From NCBI GenBank assembly GCA_034509425.1, contig JAVTVJ010001780.1:18988-82987 (forward strand): a stretch of 64,000 nt of DNA. The letters run 5' to 3'. Shown piece by piece: positions 23,000 through 34,185 of this stretch (its first letter is position 1; every line of letters begins with the position of its first letter). This DNA comes from Eopsaltria australis (taxonomy: Eukaryota > Chordata > Aves > Passeriformes > Petroicidae). The notes beneath the pieces were generated by a model. It ran no database searches. It was not told the origin of the DNA and saw only the letters and a program-made list of their open reading frames with translations. Position numbers and translations under genes: made by a program.

Positions 23000-25595
23000 T
23001 GTCTTGGTTTCAAAGACAGGTGTCTGTTAAGGAAGGCAGGAGCCTCCCTTGGAATGGAAAACTGTAACCACTTGTAGTGGTTTCAGTTCGCCTATTCAGG
23101 TTTGTGGCTAAATGCTAGCACACTTACCTAAATTTACTTGATTGCTTGTTGTGAGATAAGGATTAGGAGTAGGTAAAGCAGGCTCGAACTTTATAAAGTA
23201 CAAAGAAGTTTTATTAATATATTTAAGACAAAGGGAAAAGAAAAAAAAAACCTAAGAAAAACTAGAACAAACTCTTCAGACCACCCCTCCTTCCCCACCT
23301 CTCCATTTCATTCTCTTTGACAACATACAAAAGACAACACTTCAACTTCCAGTCAGTTTATCATCTCAGAAACAGCTCTTGTTCTAGTTCATTTAGGGAG
23401 AGAAGTTTCTTTTGCTTACACTATGGATCTTCTGTAAGAAAAATACAGTTTTTATGGGTCTTCTGCCTCACCATTAACCGCCGCCCGGAGCAAAGTCTAG
23501 CTTAATGGTGGATCTCTCCCACACCAGTAGCCTTCCCACAGCCACTATGGTGGGTTATGAACAGTCTACAGGGTACTTGTTTTAAGGATGCCCAGTTCAA
23601 TTGCAGCAACAAAGAAAATCCCTTCTTCTGTGCTGAGCAACACAGGTTCTCCTGACAACTCAGGTTTTCTAGCATTCTCCCCGGGACCAGGGCTCTGGGT
23701 CACAGCCTCTCCTCTCTCTTGGTTTTAGTTCCTCATCAGGCTGTACTTTTTCAACACTTACTTGTCTGTACTTAGGTAATTCAGTTCATTGGCTGCAATA
23801 AGAACCTCGCATCTCCCTTTGGACTATATCTTCATATATTACAGAGAATTTATTAGCTCAGTCCTCAACCATGGTTCTCCAAAAGAGTTTTCAGCTTCAT
23901 TCTTGAAGCAACTTCCCATGCACTTCATTGTGAGTATTAGTTCTGCTTTCCTCACTGACTGTAAAGTCTCTGCGCTGCACTATGTCGATGTCCTCATTCG
24001 TTCCTCTCTCTGCGAGGAAGGATGGGTGTCTGTGAGTTTAGTCCAGGCATGGAGAGAGTTAATCTCTATCTCTCTCTCTCTCCGGCAGTGTAAGGATCAC
24101 GTGCTCTTTGCCGGGTTGTTTGAACAGGTCCGAGCTGGATGCTAGACGCTCTCAAGAGTCTCTCTGCTTGGCTCTGCCAAGCTGGCTCGGCCTAGTAGGG
24201 CCATCTAGGCCCGTAGTGACAGGGCAGAGCCCGGCCCGAGCTAGGTGGAGTCCAGCCTAATCCTTGCCTGGCTCGGCTTTCCCTCTCGTGTAGCTGGCAC
24301 ACCGGCTGAGCTAGATCTGCTGAAAATTCTAATCATTTCCTCCCCCATGCCTGCCCGGCTGCAGTGGCACGGCTGCCGTAAAACCTCCCTTCCCCCCCCC
24401 CCATCCCTCCTTCGGAAGGAAGTGGGGAGGGGCCTTACCAGCGAGAGAAGCAGGAGCTGCTCCTCTCTACACAGCAGTAGCAGGTCTAAAGAGGAAGAGC
24501 TTCAGAGAGACTCTGCTTATATATAGTTTTTTCCTCGAAGGCGGATCAACTTTTTAATTGGTTTACCTACTTATCAATCCTTAAAACTACTTAATTATTG
24601 GCTCTCTCTCGCAGGAAGGAAGTTGTATGCCTTCCTGCAGCACAGATCACTTCCTAGATTTTGACCCCTCTGGCCTAACCCAGAACACCTCTCTCCCTCC
24701 AAATTATTATAAATTTGAAATCAAGAGGCTCTTAGGCAAAGATATGAGAATAGGAATAACAGTTCTTTGCTAGTATCTAAAACAAAGCTAACAAATAACA
24801 ACAGCTATGGTGTTAACCAACAAACAGAACCAGAAACCCAGTGGCAGCATGTGTGGCCTCAGGCACCTTTCCCTTTTTGGTGCATTTCCAGTCACAGTCA
24901 GCAGAGGGCGCCAGTGGCTCCCAGTGGGCTGTGTCAGGTGTGACAGTTCCCCTGTGGCTGCAGGGGGCGCTCCGGGTGCGATGATTCCCTGATGGCTGCA
25001 GGGGGCACTCCGGTGCTAGCCCAGGAAATGCGTGTTAATGGCGGCTGCCCAGGGCAGAGAGGGATGGAGGAGGCTTTGTTTCACAAACCCTCAGGGGCAG
25101 CTGGTGTAGGTGCCACAACAGGATCCTCGGACACAGTGAGCTGGGACCGCTGGAGGCCTCGGTGGGCAGGGGGAGCACAGTTATAGCGTAGTAAAAAGTC
25201 AGAGCAGGGGAGTGGGGAGAGACGGGCTGGTGGCAGCTCGGCTCCCGGTGGGGTAGGGGGAAAACTCCCAGCAGAAAGACCGGCAGCTCCGTGCTGGTTT
25301 CTCAGTGGCCATGGGTTCAGCAGACAGCAGCTCCAACTGTCTGGCTCTGAGGGTCCCGAGCAAGAGAGCTAGCCCTCCCCCCACCCTTACTTTTTCCAGT
25401 CCTGAAATCTTGCCTTGTCTCTGCTTCTCAAGAGAGATTTCCCCCCCTCACCTTCCCCCTCCGTCCTGTCAAGGAGAAAAACCCTGGCCACACACTTTTG
25501 TTCTCTTAAGTACCCAGTCCTTAGTTCCCTAGCAACGCATGGGAGAAAAATTCCTGAAGGAAATAAAAAAAAAAACTTGATCCAAAGCCCTGACA
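23000..25595 (-). repeat. Solo LTR, family A, split by a nested family B LTR
   Basis: A minus-strand family A LTR with perfect target duplication GGAGG (22995-22999 and 25596-25600). It is interrupted at 23073-24687 by a family B solo LTR. Removing the insert and its duplication leaves about 976 bp, matching other family A copies. It must therefore be older than the family B copy inside it. Confidence 0.9.
23073..24687 (-). repeat. Solo LTR, family B copy 1 (1,615 bp), nested in family A
   Basis: On the minus strand it starts TGTTCTGGGTTAGG and ends ACCACTACA. The flanks are CCACT and CCTCT, one-mismatch derivatives of the 5-bp target expected from intact family A copies. It carries a TATATA box near 24520, an AATAAA-like signal near 23220 and a CACGTG E-box at 24098-24103. 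There are no internal genes, so it is a solo LTR. Confidence 0.88.
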
Positions 25596-25600
25596 GGAGG

Positions 25601-25791
25601 ATAATTCCTGGGATTGAGAAAGTAACTGAGTTCTCAGCCTCACTAAGTCTGAGACCTGACTAAGGATGGCAATTGCTATTAAATGAAACTTCATTAAAGC
25701 ATCTATTTATCCACTCAGGGTTGGTTAAAAGCCCCACATTCCAGTCCATACAAGCAACTGGTATTTCTAGTGTAAAACAGTTCTAAGTCAA
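25601..25791. other. Short unique spacer
   Basis: Sequence between the family A solo LTR and family B copy 2. Nothing recognisable. Confidence 0.6.
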
Positions 25792-27531
25792 TGTCCTGGG
25801 TTAGGCCAGAGGGGTCAAAATCTAGGAAGTGATCTGTGCTGCAGGAAGGCATACAACTTCCTTCCTGCGAGAGAGAGCCAATAATCAGGTAGTTTTAAGG
25901 GTTGATAGGTAGGTAAACCGATTAAAAAGTTGATCTGCTTTCGAGGAAAAAACCATATATAAGCAGAGACCCTCTGACGCTCTTCCTCTTTGGACCTGCT
26001 GCTGCTGTGTAGAGAGGAGCAGCTCCTGCTTCTCTCGCTGGTAAGGCCTCAGCTTTCCCCCCCCCCCCCCTTTTCCAAAGAAGGGATGGGGGGGGAGGGG
26101 GGAAGGGAGGTTTCATGGCAGCTGTGCCACTGCAGCCGGGCATGGGGGAGGAACGGCTGGAATCTTCAACAGATACAGCTCAGCCGGTGTGCCACCTACA
26201 CGAGAGGGAGAGCCAGGCCCCTGCTCCGGGCCAGGCAAGGACCAGGCCGGACTCCATCCAGTTCGGGCCAGGCCCTGCCCTGTCACCCCGGGCCCAGATG
26301 GCCCTACCAGGCCGAGCCCGCTTGGCAGAGCCAGGCAGAGACTCTTGAGAGCGTCTGGTATCCAGCTCGGACCAGGCCCTGCCCTGTCACCCTGGGCCCA
26401 GATGGCCCTACCAGGCCGAGCCCGCTTGGCAGAGCCAGGCAGAGACTCTTGAGAGCGTCTGGCATCCAGCTCGGACCTGTTCAAACAGCCTGGCAAAGAG
26501 CACGTGATCCTCACACTGCCGGAGAGAGAGAGAGACAGAGATTAACTCTCTCCATGCCTGGACTAAACTCACAGACACCCATCCTTCCTCGCAGAGAGAG
26601 GAACGAGTGAGGACACCTACATAGTGCAGCGCAGAGACTTTACAGTCAGTGAGGAAAGCAGAACTGATACTCACAAGGGGGTGCATGGGAAGTTGCTTCA
26701 AGAATGAAGCTGAAAACTCTTTTGGAGAACCATGGTTGGGGACTGAGCTAATAAATTCTCTGTAATATATGAAGATATAGTCCAAAGGGAGATGTGAAGT
26801 TCTTATTGCAGCCAATGAACTGAAATACCTAAGTACAGACAAGTAAGTGTTGAAAAAGTATAGCCTGATGAGAAACTAAAACCAAGAGAGAGGAGAGGCT
26901 GTGACCCAGAGCCCTGGTCCCGGGGAGAATGCTAGAGAACCTGAGTTGTCAGGAGAACCTGTGTTGCTAGGCACAGAAGAAGGGATTTTCTTTGTTGCTG
27001 CAATTGAACTGGGCATCCTTAAAACAGGTACCCTGTGGACTGTTCATAACCCGCCATAGTGGCTGTGGGAAGGCTACTGGTGTGGGAGAGATCCACCATT
27101 AAGCTAGACTTTGCTCCGGGCGGCGGTTAATGGTGAGGCAGAAGACCCATAAAAACTGTATTTTTCTTACAGAGAATCCATGGTGTAAGCAAAAGAAACT
27201 TCTCTCCCTAAATGAACTGGAACAAGAGCGGTTTCTGAGGTGGTAAACTGACTGGAAGTCGAAGTGTTGTCTTTTGTATGTTGTCAGGGAGAATGAAATG
27301 GAGAGGTGGGGAAGGAGGGGTGGTCTAAGGAGTTTGTTCTGGTTTTTCTTGAGTTGTTTTTTCTTTTTCCCTTTGTCTTAGTTATATTAATAAAACTTCT
27401 TTGTACTTTATAAAGTTCGAGCCTGCTTTGCCTACTCCTAATCCTTATCTCACAACAAGCAATCAAGTGAATTTAGGTAAGTGTGCTAGCATTTAGCCAC
27501 AAACCTGAATAGGCGAACTGAAACCACTACA
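25792..27531 (+). repeat. Solo LTR, family B copy 2 (1,740 bp)
   Basis: Plus-strand family B LTR, TGTCCTGGG to CCACTACA, with TATATAA near 25956, CACGTG at 26501-26506 and AATAAA at 27389. It is about 105 bp longer than copy 3 because of a 104-bp tandem duplication (26268-26475). The flanks GTCAA and GTCTC match only in part, so a target duplication is not established. It is inverted relative to copy 1. Confidence 0.85.
26268..26475. repeat. 104-bp tandem duplication within family B LTR
   Basis: Two near-identical 104-bp units. The anchors CCAGGCCCTGCCCTGTCACC at 26268 and 26372, and ACTCTTGAGAG at 26341 and 26445, set the period. The unit is GC-rich and sits in the transcribed part of the LTR. 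Confidence 0.9.
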
Positions 27532-27774
27532 GTCTCCCCTGACTGAGGTCCCACATGCCAATTCCAGTGACTACTGCAGTGATGAAATTCCACTTCTGGC
27601 CAGAGTACTTGCATAAAAACCCTTGCGGGGCACTGACCAAAACATTCAAAACGTGACCAGTTACACTGAGGTACAGGTGGATATTTTAGCTTTAAAGGAT
27701 TTGATTTTGGAAAAGTTCCATAACCTGTCTTATGAAAACCAGACATCAAATTAGTTGGTAATAAGTAAGATTAC

Positions 27775-28425
27775 AACCATGGACTTCAGGATATCCAACT
27801 TCAGCCTCTTCCAGGATCTTCTTGGAAAAATCCTTTGGGAACAGGACCCACAGGGAAGAGGGGTTACAAGGATCACTTCCTCCAGGCTCAAGAGTGATGC
27901 ATCAGAATGAACAAGGAATTAGGCAAAGGGGGCAAGAGACCTGCATGGTTGAATAAAGAACTCCTTTCATTACTCAACCATTAGCAGAAAATACACAGGA
28001 GATGCATGCAGGGTCAGACCACTTAGAAGGAATTTAAAGAGGTTATCAGAGTAAGTAGAAATGAGACAAGGAAGGCCAAGGCCCATCTGGGGGCCAGAAT
28101 TAAATCTGGCCAAGAACATCAAGGACAAAAAGAAAGGCTTTTTCAAATCTATCAAAAACAAAAGTAGAACAAAGGCAACGGGCAGAAATTGATGCACAGG
28201 AAGTTCCACCTCAATTTGAGGAAGAATTTCTTTACCGTACAGGTGACCAGGCACCAGAACAGACTGCACAGAGAGGGCGTGGAGTCTCCTTCACTGGAGA
28301 TATTCAAAAACCACCTGGACACAATCCTGTGCCATGTGCTCTGGGATGGCCCTGCTTGAGCAGGGAGGCTGGACCAGAGGCCCCCCTGTGGTTCCTTCCA
28401 GCCTGACCCATTCAATAAATATTAG
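27775..28425 (+). mobile_element. CR1 LINE fragment, ORF2 linker plus 3' end
   Basis: The first part (to about 28165) reads as the CR1 ORF2 stretch between endonuclease and RT, with the hallmark RPAWLNKELL and, later, a KKKGFFKSIKNK block in one frame. It then jumps to the CR1 3' end (from about 28166), with the typical tail ending in CTTCCAGCCTGACCCATTC. The RT core is missing between them, so this is an internally deleted or composite copy. CR1 is the main LINE of birds and reptiles, and this copy helps to identify the organism as a bird. Confidence 0.85.
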
Positions 28426-28614
28426 TGAAAAATTGTTCTCTGAGACAGTAAAATACATTAACTGATTTGAAATTGAACAGTCTTCAGACAGGATGTATTT
28501 CCTACTTTTCCTTGCGTATTCCTGACTGCTCCCTTTGCACCAGTCTTTCTATGTGGTTAAGTAAGGAGATGTGCACTCATATCACTGGAAGACCACTACA
28601 TTTCTAGAGCAAGG

Positions 28615-30249
28615 TGTAGTGGTTCCAGATCACCTATTCGAGTTTCTGGCCAAATGCCAGCACACTTACCAAAATTTACCTTATGTCTGCTGTGAGATGA
28701 GGATTAGGAGTAGGCAAAGCAGGCTCAAACTTTATAAAGTATAAAGAAACTTTATTAATATACCTAAAACAAAGAAAAAAACCCAAGAAAACCAGAACAA
28801 ACTCCTCAGACTACCCCTCCTCCCCCCGCCTCTCCATTTCTTTCTCCCTGACAACACACAAAAAGACAACACTTCTACCTCCAGTCAGTTTACCATCTCA
28901 GAAATAGTCCTTGTTTCAGTTCATTTAGGGAGAGAAGTCTCTTTTGCTTATACCATGGATTCTCTGTAAGAAAAAATACAGTTTTTTATGGGTCTTCTGC
29001 CTTACCACCAGCCGCCACCTAGGAGGAAAGATCAGCTTAATGGTGGATCCCTCCCACACCAGTAGCCTTCCCACAGCCACTATGGTGGGTTATGAACAGT
29101 CCACAGGGTACCTGTTTTAAGGATGCACAGTTCAATTGCAGCAACAAAGAAAATCCCTTCTTCTGTGCTGAGCAACACAGGTTCTCCTGACAACACAAGT
29201 TCTCTGGCATTCCCCCCAGGACCAGGGCTCTGGGTCACAGCCTCTCCTCTGTCTTGGTTCAAGTTTCTCATCAGGCTGTACTTATTTCAACACTTACTTG
29301 TCTTTACCCAAGTGTTTCAGTTGGCTGCAATTAGAACCTCACATCCCCCCTTTGGACTATTTCTTCATATGTTACAGGGAATTTATTAGCTCAGTCCCCA
29401 ACCATGGTTCTCCAAAAGAATTTTCAGCTTCACTCTCGAAGCACTTGTCATACACCTCCCTCTAGGCATCGGTTCTGCTTTCCTCACTGACTGTAAAGTC
29501 TCTATGCTGCATTTATGTAGATGCCCTCACTCGTTCCTCTCTCTGTGCAAGGAAGGATGGGTGTTTGGGCATGTAGTCCAGGTATGGATAGAGTTAATGT
29601 CTCTTTCTCTCTCTCTCTCCAGCATTGTGACGATCACGTGGTCTCTGCTAGGCTGTTTGAAAACTCTTGAATCGGATGGCAGAAGCACTCAGAGTCTCTG
29701 TGGCCTGGCTCTGCAAAGCTGGCTCAGCCTGGTAGGGCCAGTCGGGCCCTGGGTGACAGGGCAGGGCCTGGCCTGAACTGGATGGAGTCCGGCCCGGTCC
29801 TTGCCTGGCCTGGAGCAGGGGCCTGGCCCTGTCTCGTGTAGCTGACATGTTGGCTGAAACTGTATCTGCCGAGAACTCTGGCCAGTTCCTCCCCCATGCT
29901 CAGCTGATGCTGCAAGGCCCTTCTAAAACCTCCCTTCCCCCCCCTCCCCCCATTCTCTGGTGGAGGGGGGGGAAAAAGAAGGCCCAGAAGGCCTAGCCTT
30001 ACCGGAGAGAGAAGTAGAGGAGCTGCTTCAGTTTTAGCAACAGCAGGCAAAAAGAGGCAGAGGCTCAGAGGTTCTCTGCTTATATATTATTTTTTCCTCG
30101 AAGGCGGATCAGGTTTTAATTGGTTTGCCTACATATCGATCCTTAAAACTACCTGGTTATTGGCTCTCTCTCTCAGGAAGGAAGTTGTATCACTTCCTGC
30201 AGCATAGGTCACTCGCTAGATTTTGACCCCTCCTGACTAACCCAGGACA
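28615..30249 (-). repeat. Solo LTR, family B copy 3 (1,635 bp)
   Basis: Minus-strand family B LTR with perfect target duplication CAAGG (28610-28614 and 30250-30254). It has a TATATA box near 30085 and CACGTG at 29635-29640. No internal sequence. Confidence 0.92.
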
Positions 30250-30437
30250 CAAGGGCACACCCGGAAACACCACCTTTTCGTTCTTTGTATGTTAAAAGAG
30301 AAGCATAAGACAAAGCAAGGCAACCAATACAAAAGCCATCTCACGCTGATTGAAAGTAGTACAAACATATTGATATAAATTGAAATAATTTAAATACACA
30401 TTTTGTGCCAGGGTGGTAAAGAAGGAAAAAAGGGGGA

Positions 30438-31037
30438 TGTAGCTGCTGTGGATGTGTCCTTAGAGACCCCAGGGGGAGAAGACTTAGAAAAGGAGAAAGG
30501 TAACTGATGGAGAAAGTTCCAAGGAGCTAGGAAACCCCTGGAAGGTGAAGTGACCATGGTTTAACCCAGGACAAACCAGAGTAGCCATTGCTGGTGTCCA
30601 TCATCTCCTCCCTCCCCCCAAGAGCCTTTGTTCTATTCCCTGTTATCTCCTGGGCCCCTTTCCTTCCCCATCCCATAGGACCAAGTTACGCTGGACCTTC
30701 CCTATACTCCCCCAAACCCCCTGGTGATTGGTGGTACGTGATAACTCTTAAGGCTGTGTCTGAGGGCCCCTCGGCCTCTTGGATCCTGCCTCTCCTCTGT
30801 GTGAAGACCCTGCAATAAAGCCACTATGAATTAAAGGCACTCCAAGAGCCCTCTCGTTATTCATCTCCAGCTGATAGCTTACTGGACAGTTCCTGCACCA
30901 CAACGCAGGCCGCAGTTTCTCTGGCTGTCTACGGGACGCTGCCAGAGTGCCCTGGGGACAGGGGCATTCCTGGAAATATAGCCAGCTGGAATCTGTCATG
31001 GCAACACCAGGCTGGACAGAAAAACCAGCGAGCTATA
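30438..31037 (+). repeat. 5' LTR of betaretroviral provirus (600 bp)
   Basis: Starts TGTAGCTGC and ends GAGCTATA; the ends form an imperfect inverted repeat (TGTAGC/GCTATA). AATAAA lies at 30814. The bases just before it (GAAGGAAAAAAGGGGGA) look like a polypurine tract, although the sequence further left is not proviral. Confidence 0.88.
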
Positions 31038-31039
31038 AG

Positions 31040-31057
31040 TGGCCCCCAATGTCTGGT
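31040..31057 (+). other. Degenerate primer binding site, Lys1,2-like
   Basis: TGGCCCCCAATGTCTGGT, 2 nt after the LTR, matches the tRNA-Lys1,2 primer site at about 13 of 18 positions. The position is right and the match is imperfect. Confidence 0.5.
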
Positions 31058-31881
31058 CTTGAGAAGAACTCAAGCCCTAGAAGAGTGTCCCTGTCCACCC
31101 TGTGGTCAGGAGTTCACCCATTGGACTGCTGCTCCCCAGAAGAAGTGCTGAGTTCTATTAGCACTTTCAGAAGGGGCGTCTGAATACCTTCGCCAACATT
31201 AAAGAAGAAGGCTCAGACCAGCTGAAGGCTCTGCTTTGGACTGGAGTCACCGAGGAAACCAGGAAACAGCAAGGGATCAGTAACGGGTCCACCAAGGTAG
31301 TATTTCTGCTGGGTTTCACTACAGGATAGTCCAAGCAGGGAGAATTATTCAGGATGGGTACACAGTTATCACGTCCTGAGCGTGAGGTTTATTACCAACT
31401 TAAAAGCATCTTAAAATCTGCTAACAGAGCTTTCAGTAAAAAGCTCTTAAAGCGCTTTACTGAAAGTTGGTGTTTCTCTATCACCCCTCTGTTTCTCCCT
31501 CTTCCATAAAATCCCTTGGTTTCTGGGATCGGGTCGGGGAAAGACTAACGCGTCTTTCAAAGACAGGAGATCATTCATTACGACTATATTTTCCCTTGCT
31601 CATTTTAATTTGTGAAGTTTTAGAAGAGAAGGAGAAAAGTTCGGAACGCGCGTGCGTCCTCGCCCCGCCCCCCCCCCAACCCACCATCCTCCCATCCCCT
31701 TTTAAACCCGCGGCGTGGTGATGACAAGAACAGCGACAGTAATCTCCAAGAACCCCCCTAAGCCCCCCGGTCCTCCCGCGACCTTCACCAACCCGCTGCC
31801 GAGTCCTTCTTGCCCCCCCTCGGTCCCCCTCCAGGTCCCAAAACCCTCACAACTCAAAACCCCCCTGGACACAATAAAACA
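31058..31881 (+). other. Provirus leader
   Basis: Sequence between primer site and gag where packaging signals usually lie. The end is C-rich (31660-31700). A short open frame from ATG 31721 ends at 31883 and is not in the capsid frame. Confidence 0.5.
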
Positions 31882-34185
31882 ATGAGCCAAAATGGCGCCG
31901 GCCACGAGACTGCTGGAGCTGGACCGAGCCCGCAGGGTGCAGGCGGGGTCAAGTGGCCAGGCAACCCCGCCCCCGGCACCTCCCTCAGCCCTCCCACAGA
32001 GCCACATCATTTGCAGTTCCTTACCGTTATCCCTCCTACAGAGGCGGAGCTTGCACCAATGGCGCCTGCGCTGCAAACGGCCGCGGCTGGGAAACCACCC
32101 CCTCCAGCTGCGCCGGGGGCAATGCCGCTCTGGCTGCTCTCGCTCGCAGCCATGGGGGTACAGGCCGTGCCACTGCCGCTCGGGTGGCCCTGGCTAATGC
32201 CGTCCCCGGCCCCTGTCGCGGCCCCGGCGGGAGAGCCCGCCACAGCCACGCCGGCCCCGGTCATGACCGGCGCTGCCGCGCCTGGAGCGAGACTGCACAA
32301 GGAGCAGCGCCGCAGGCGGCACCTCCGACCGCGCTTCCAGTCCCGGGAGCGGGGAGTCGTCCTTTCCAGCCATGGCGTCCCCTCCGTTGGCCGCTTGGAC
32401 CAGGCTTGGAGCGGCGCCGCCAGGAGGGGCAGCACCGCCGGGCAGACTGGCTCCACCGGCGGCAGCCCCGACCGCACTTCCAGTCCCGGGATCGGGGGTG
32501 CTGTCCTTTCCAGCCATGGGGCTGCCCCCGTCGGCCGCTTGGCCCTGGCTCGGGTCCATGCCGCCCGGCGGGGCGCCCCCGGACTCGGCGGCAGCACCCG
32601 CACCCATCCGTCCTGCCACCGCTGCCACCGCCACCACCACCTCCGCCGCTTGCCCCGGCGGCAATTGCGACCCCAGTCCAGACTGTGAGCAACGCATGGT
32701 CCCCTGCCGTGTTCCCAGCGACCGTAATAAGCTCCGTCGAGCCTGCCTCCGTCCCGCCCCTGGGGGCGTGTGCACAGGGACACCCGGCGCTGGCAGCCGC
32801 TGCAAAAACCAGCGCCGCCCCTGCCAGGGGAGTGGCTGCCGCGCATCTCCCAGCCTTAGCAATGCCCTGTGGTGCGAGCCCGCCCCGATCCTTTGCCAGC
32901 CCAGCGACGGAGGGGGGGGGAAGTGCTGTCGCAAAACCCAGGAGCGGCCAGTGTCCTAAGTGCCACAGCCCACGCCGCGAACCCCTTGACTGCCCAGCCT
33001 GGGATGCAGCAACTGCCCAAAGAAGCAACACCCCCATTATACCATCTAAACGAACTGTACCAAGACACCACTGTCACCAGAGCTTTTCAAACCCATTCCA
33101 CAGGCACACTGCCGTCCACGCAGAGCACTGCCGCCTTTCCAACGATAATTAGCCAGAGCTTAGAAGCCCCCACTGCCTCCTGGAAGTCACTCCACATGCC
33201 ACCAAGAACAGAGACAGGCGAAACCCGTCAGCAAATCACAAATACCGAGATTTTTGCAGCCCCAGTTCAATATAACCCCCAAGGAGACAACCCCCAGTGG
33301 CAGCCAATGGGCATTCAAAATCTCAAAGAGATATGTAAAGTTGCAAAAGAATTTGGCTGAGAATCATCATATTTTAAGAGCCTTTTAAACCTGACTTTTG
33401 AAACTCAAACCCTAGTACCATATGATATAAAAACGTTGATGTCTGGTATATTAAATAAAACTCAATTCTGGCTCTGGGAAAGAACATGGCAGGAACAATT
33501 AAAAGAACTTTTACCTATTTACAAAGCTAGCGACCAAACAGCTACTATGACCCTAGATCACCTTTGTGGCCAAGGAGACATGAGCAAACCCCGAGACCAA
33601 GCCACCCAACTGCCACCAGCAGTTCTAGTTGATATTAAAAACGCAGCAAAAAGAGCTTTATTGTGCCTGCCTTCCTCTATTGCCCCTTCAGATGGTTATT
33701 CAGCAATCAAGCAAAGGCTTGACGAGAGCTTTGTGGACTTTGTAGAAAGATTAAGAGGGGCAGTAATGAAACAAATAGAAAATCCACAGTTGCAAAAAGA
33801 GCTATTAAGATCACTAGCTAAAGAAAATGCAAACATAGAATGTAAAAGAGTCCTCAAAACCTTGCCACGAAATCCAAAGCCAACAATTGCTCAAATGCTA
33901 GAGCTTTGTGCTGACATAATGCCTGAACAAACAGACTTTTCCCCCCAACAACCTCCATTTAAGGGAGCACCCAAGAAAACCGTAGGTGCCGCTGTGACGG
34001 CAGACAATAATAAAGACACCCGCAAATGTTTCAATTGTGGGTCTCCTCACCATTTTGCAAAGAACTGTCCCAAACCCCAAAAAATTAACAACCCTTCCAA
34101 GCCGTTTACAGGTCCAGAAACACCTCAGCAACAGGGAAACTGGACAACGAGCGTGGGGCAGCACCACACGCTGACACAAAACTAA
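31882..34185 (+). pseudogene. gag: Betaretroviral gag (frameshifts and a stop)
   Basis: The first ~1 kb is GC-rich and codes for alanine/proline-rich protein. The capsid frame is open from ATG 31882 to 32688, lost, then recovered after a run of nine G (32912-32920); at least two frameshifts are implied. The late matrix/p10-capsid part (about 32925-33357) leads into the capsid, where TGA at 33358-33360 (probably from CGA) interrupts the same frame. The segment 33361-34185 contains the rest of capsid and one zinc knuckle (C-x2-C-x4-H-x4-C at 34027-34068). Betaretroviral nucleocapsids usually have two knuckles. The frame ends at 34185, overlapping pro. Confidence 0.8.
34134..34140 (+). promoter_or_regulatory. 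Gag-pro -1 frameshift site GGGAAAC
   Basis: The heptamer G GGA AAC is in the correct phase with gag codons, and a -1 shift enters the open dUTPase/protease frame. It is the slippery sequence used by Mason-Pfizer-type betaretroviruses. Confidence 0.85.

Noticed and set aside
26408..26842. Open frames of up to about 200 codons inside family A and B LTRs
   Set aside because: They recur in several LTR copies in either orientation with frame changes and cross promoter and polyadenylation signals, so they are by-products of LTR sequence.
25787..27536. Target duplication for family B copy 2
   Set aside because: The flanks GTCAA and GTCTC agree at three of five positions only, which is not enough to claim one.
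31953..33152. A 399-codon plus-strand open frame and several 240-280 codon minus-strand frames over 31800-33040
   Set aside because: The region is very GC-rich, so stops are rare in all frames; overlapping frames are alanine/proline/arginine-rich and none matches a known protein. Only the broken gag is supported.
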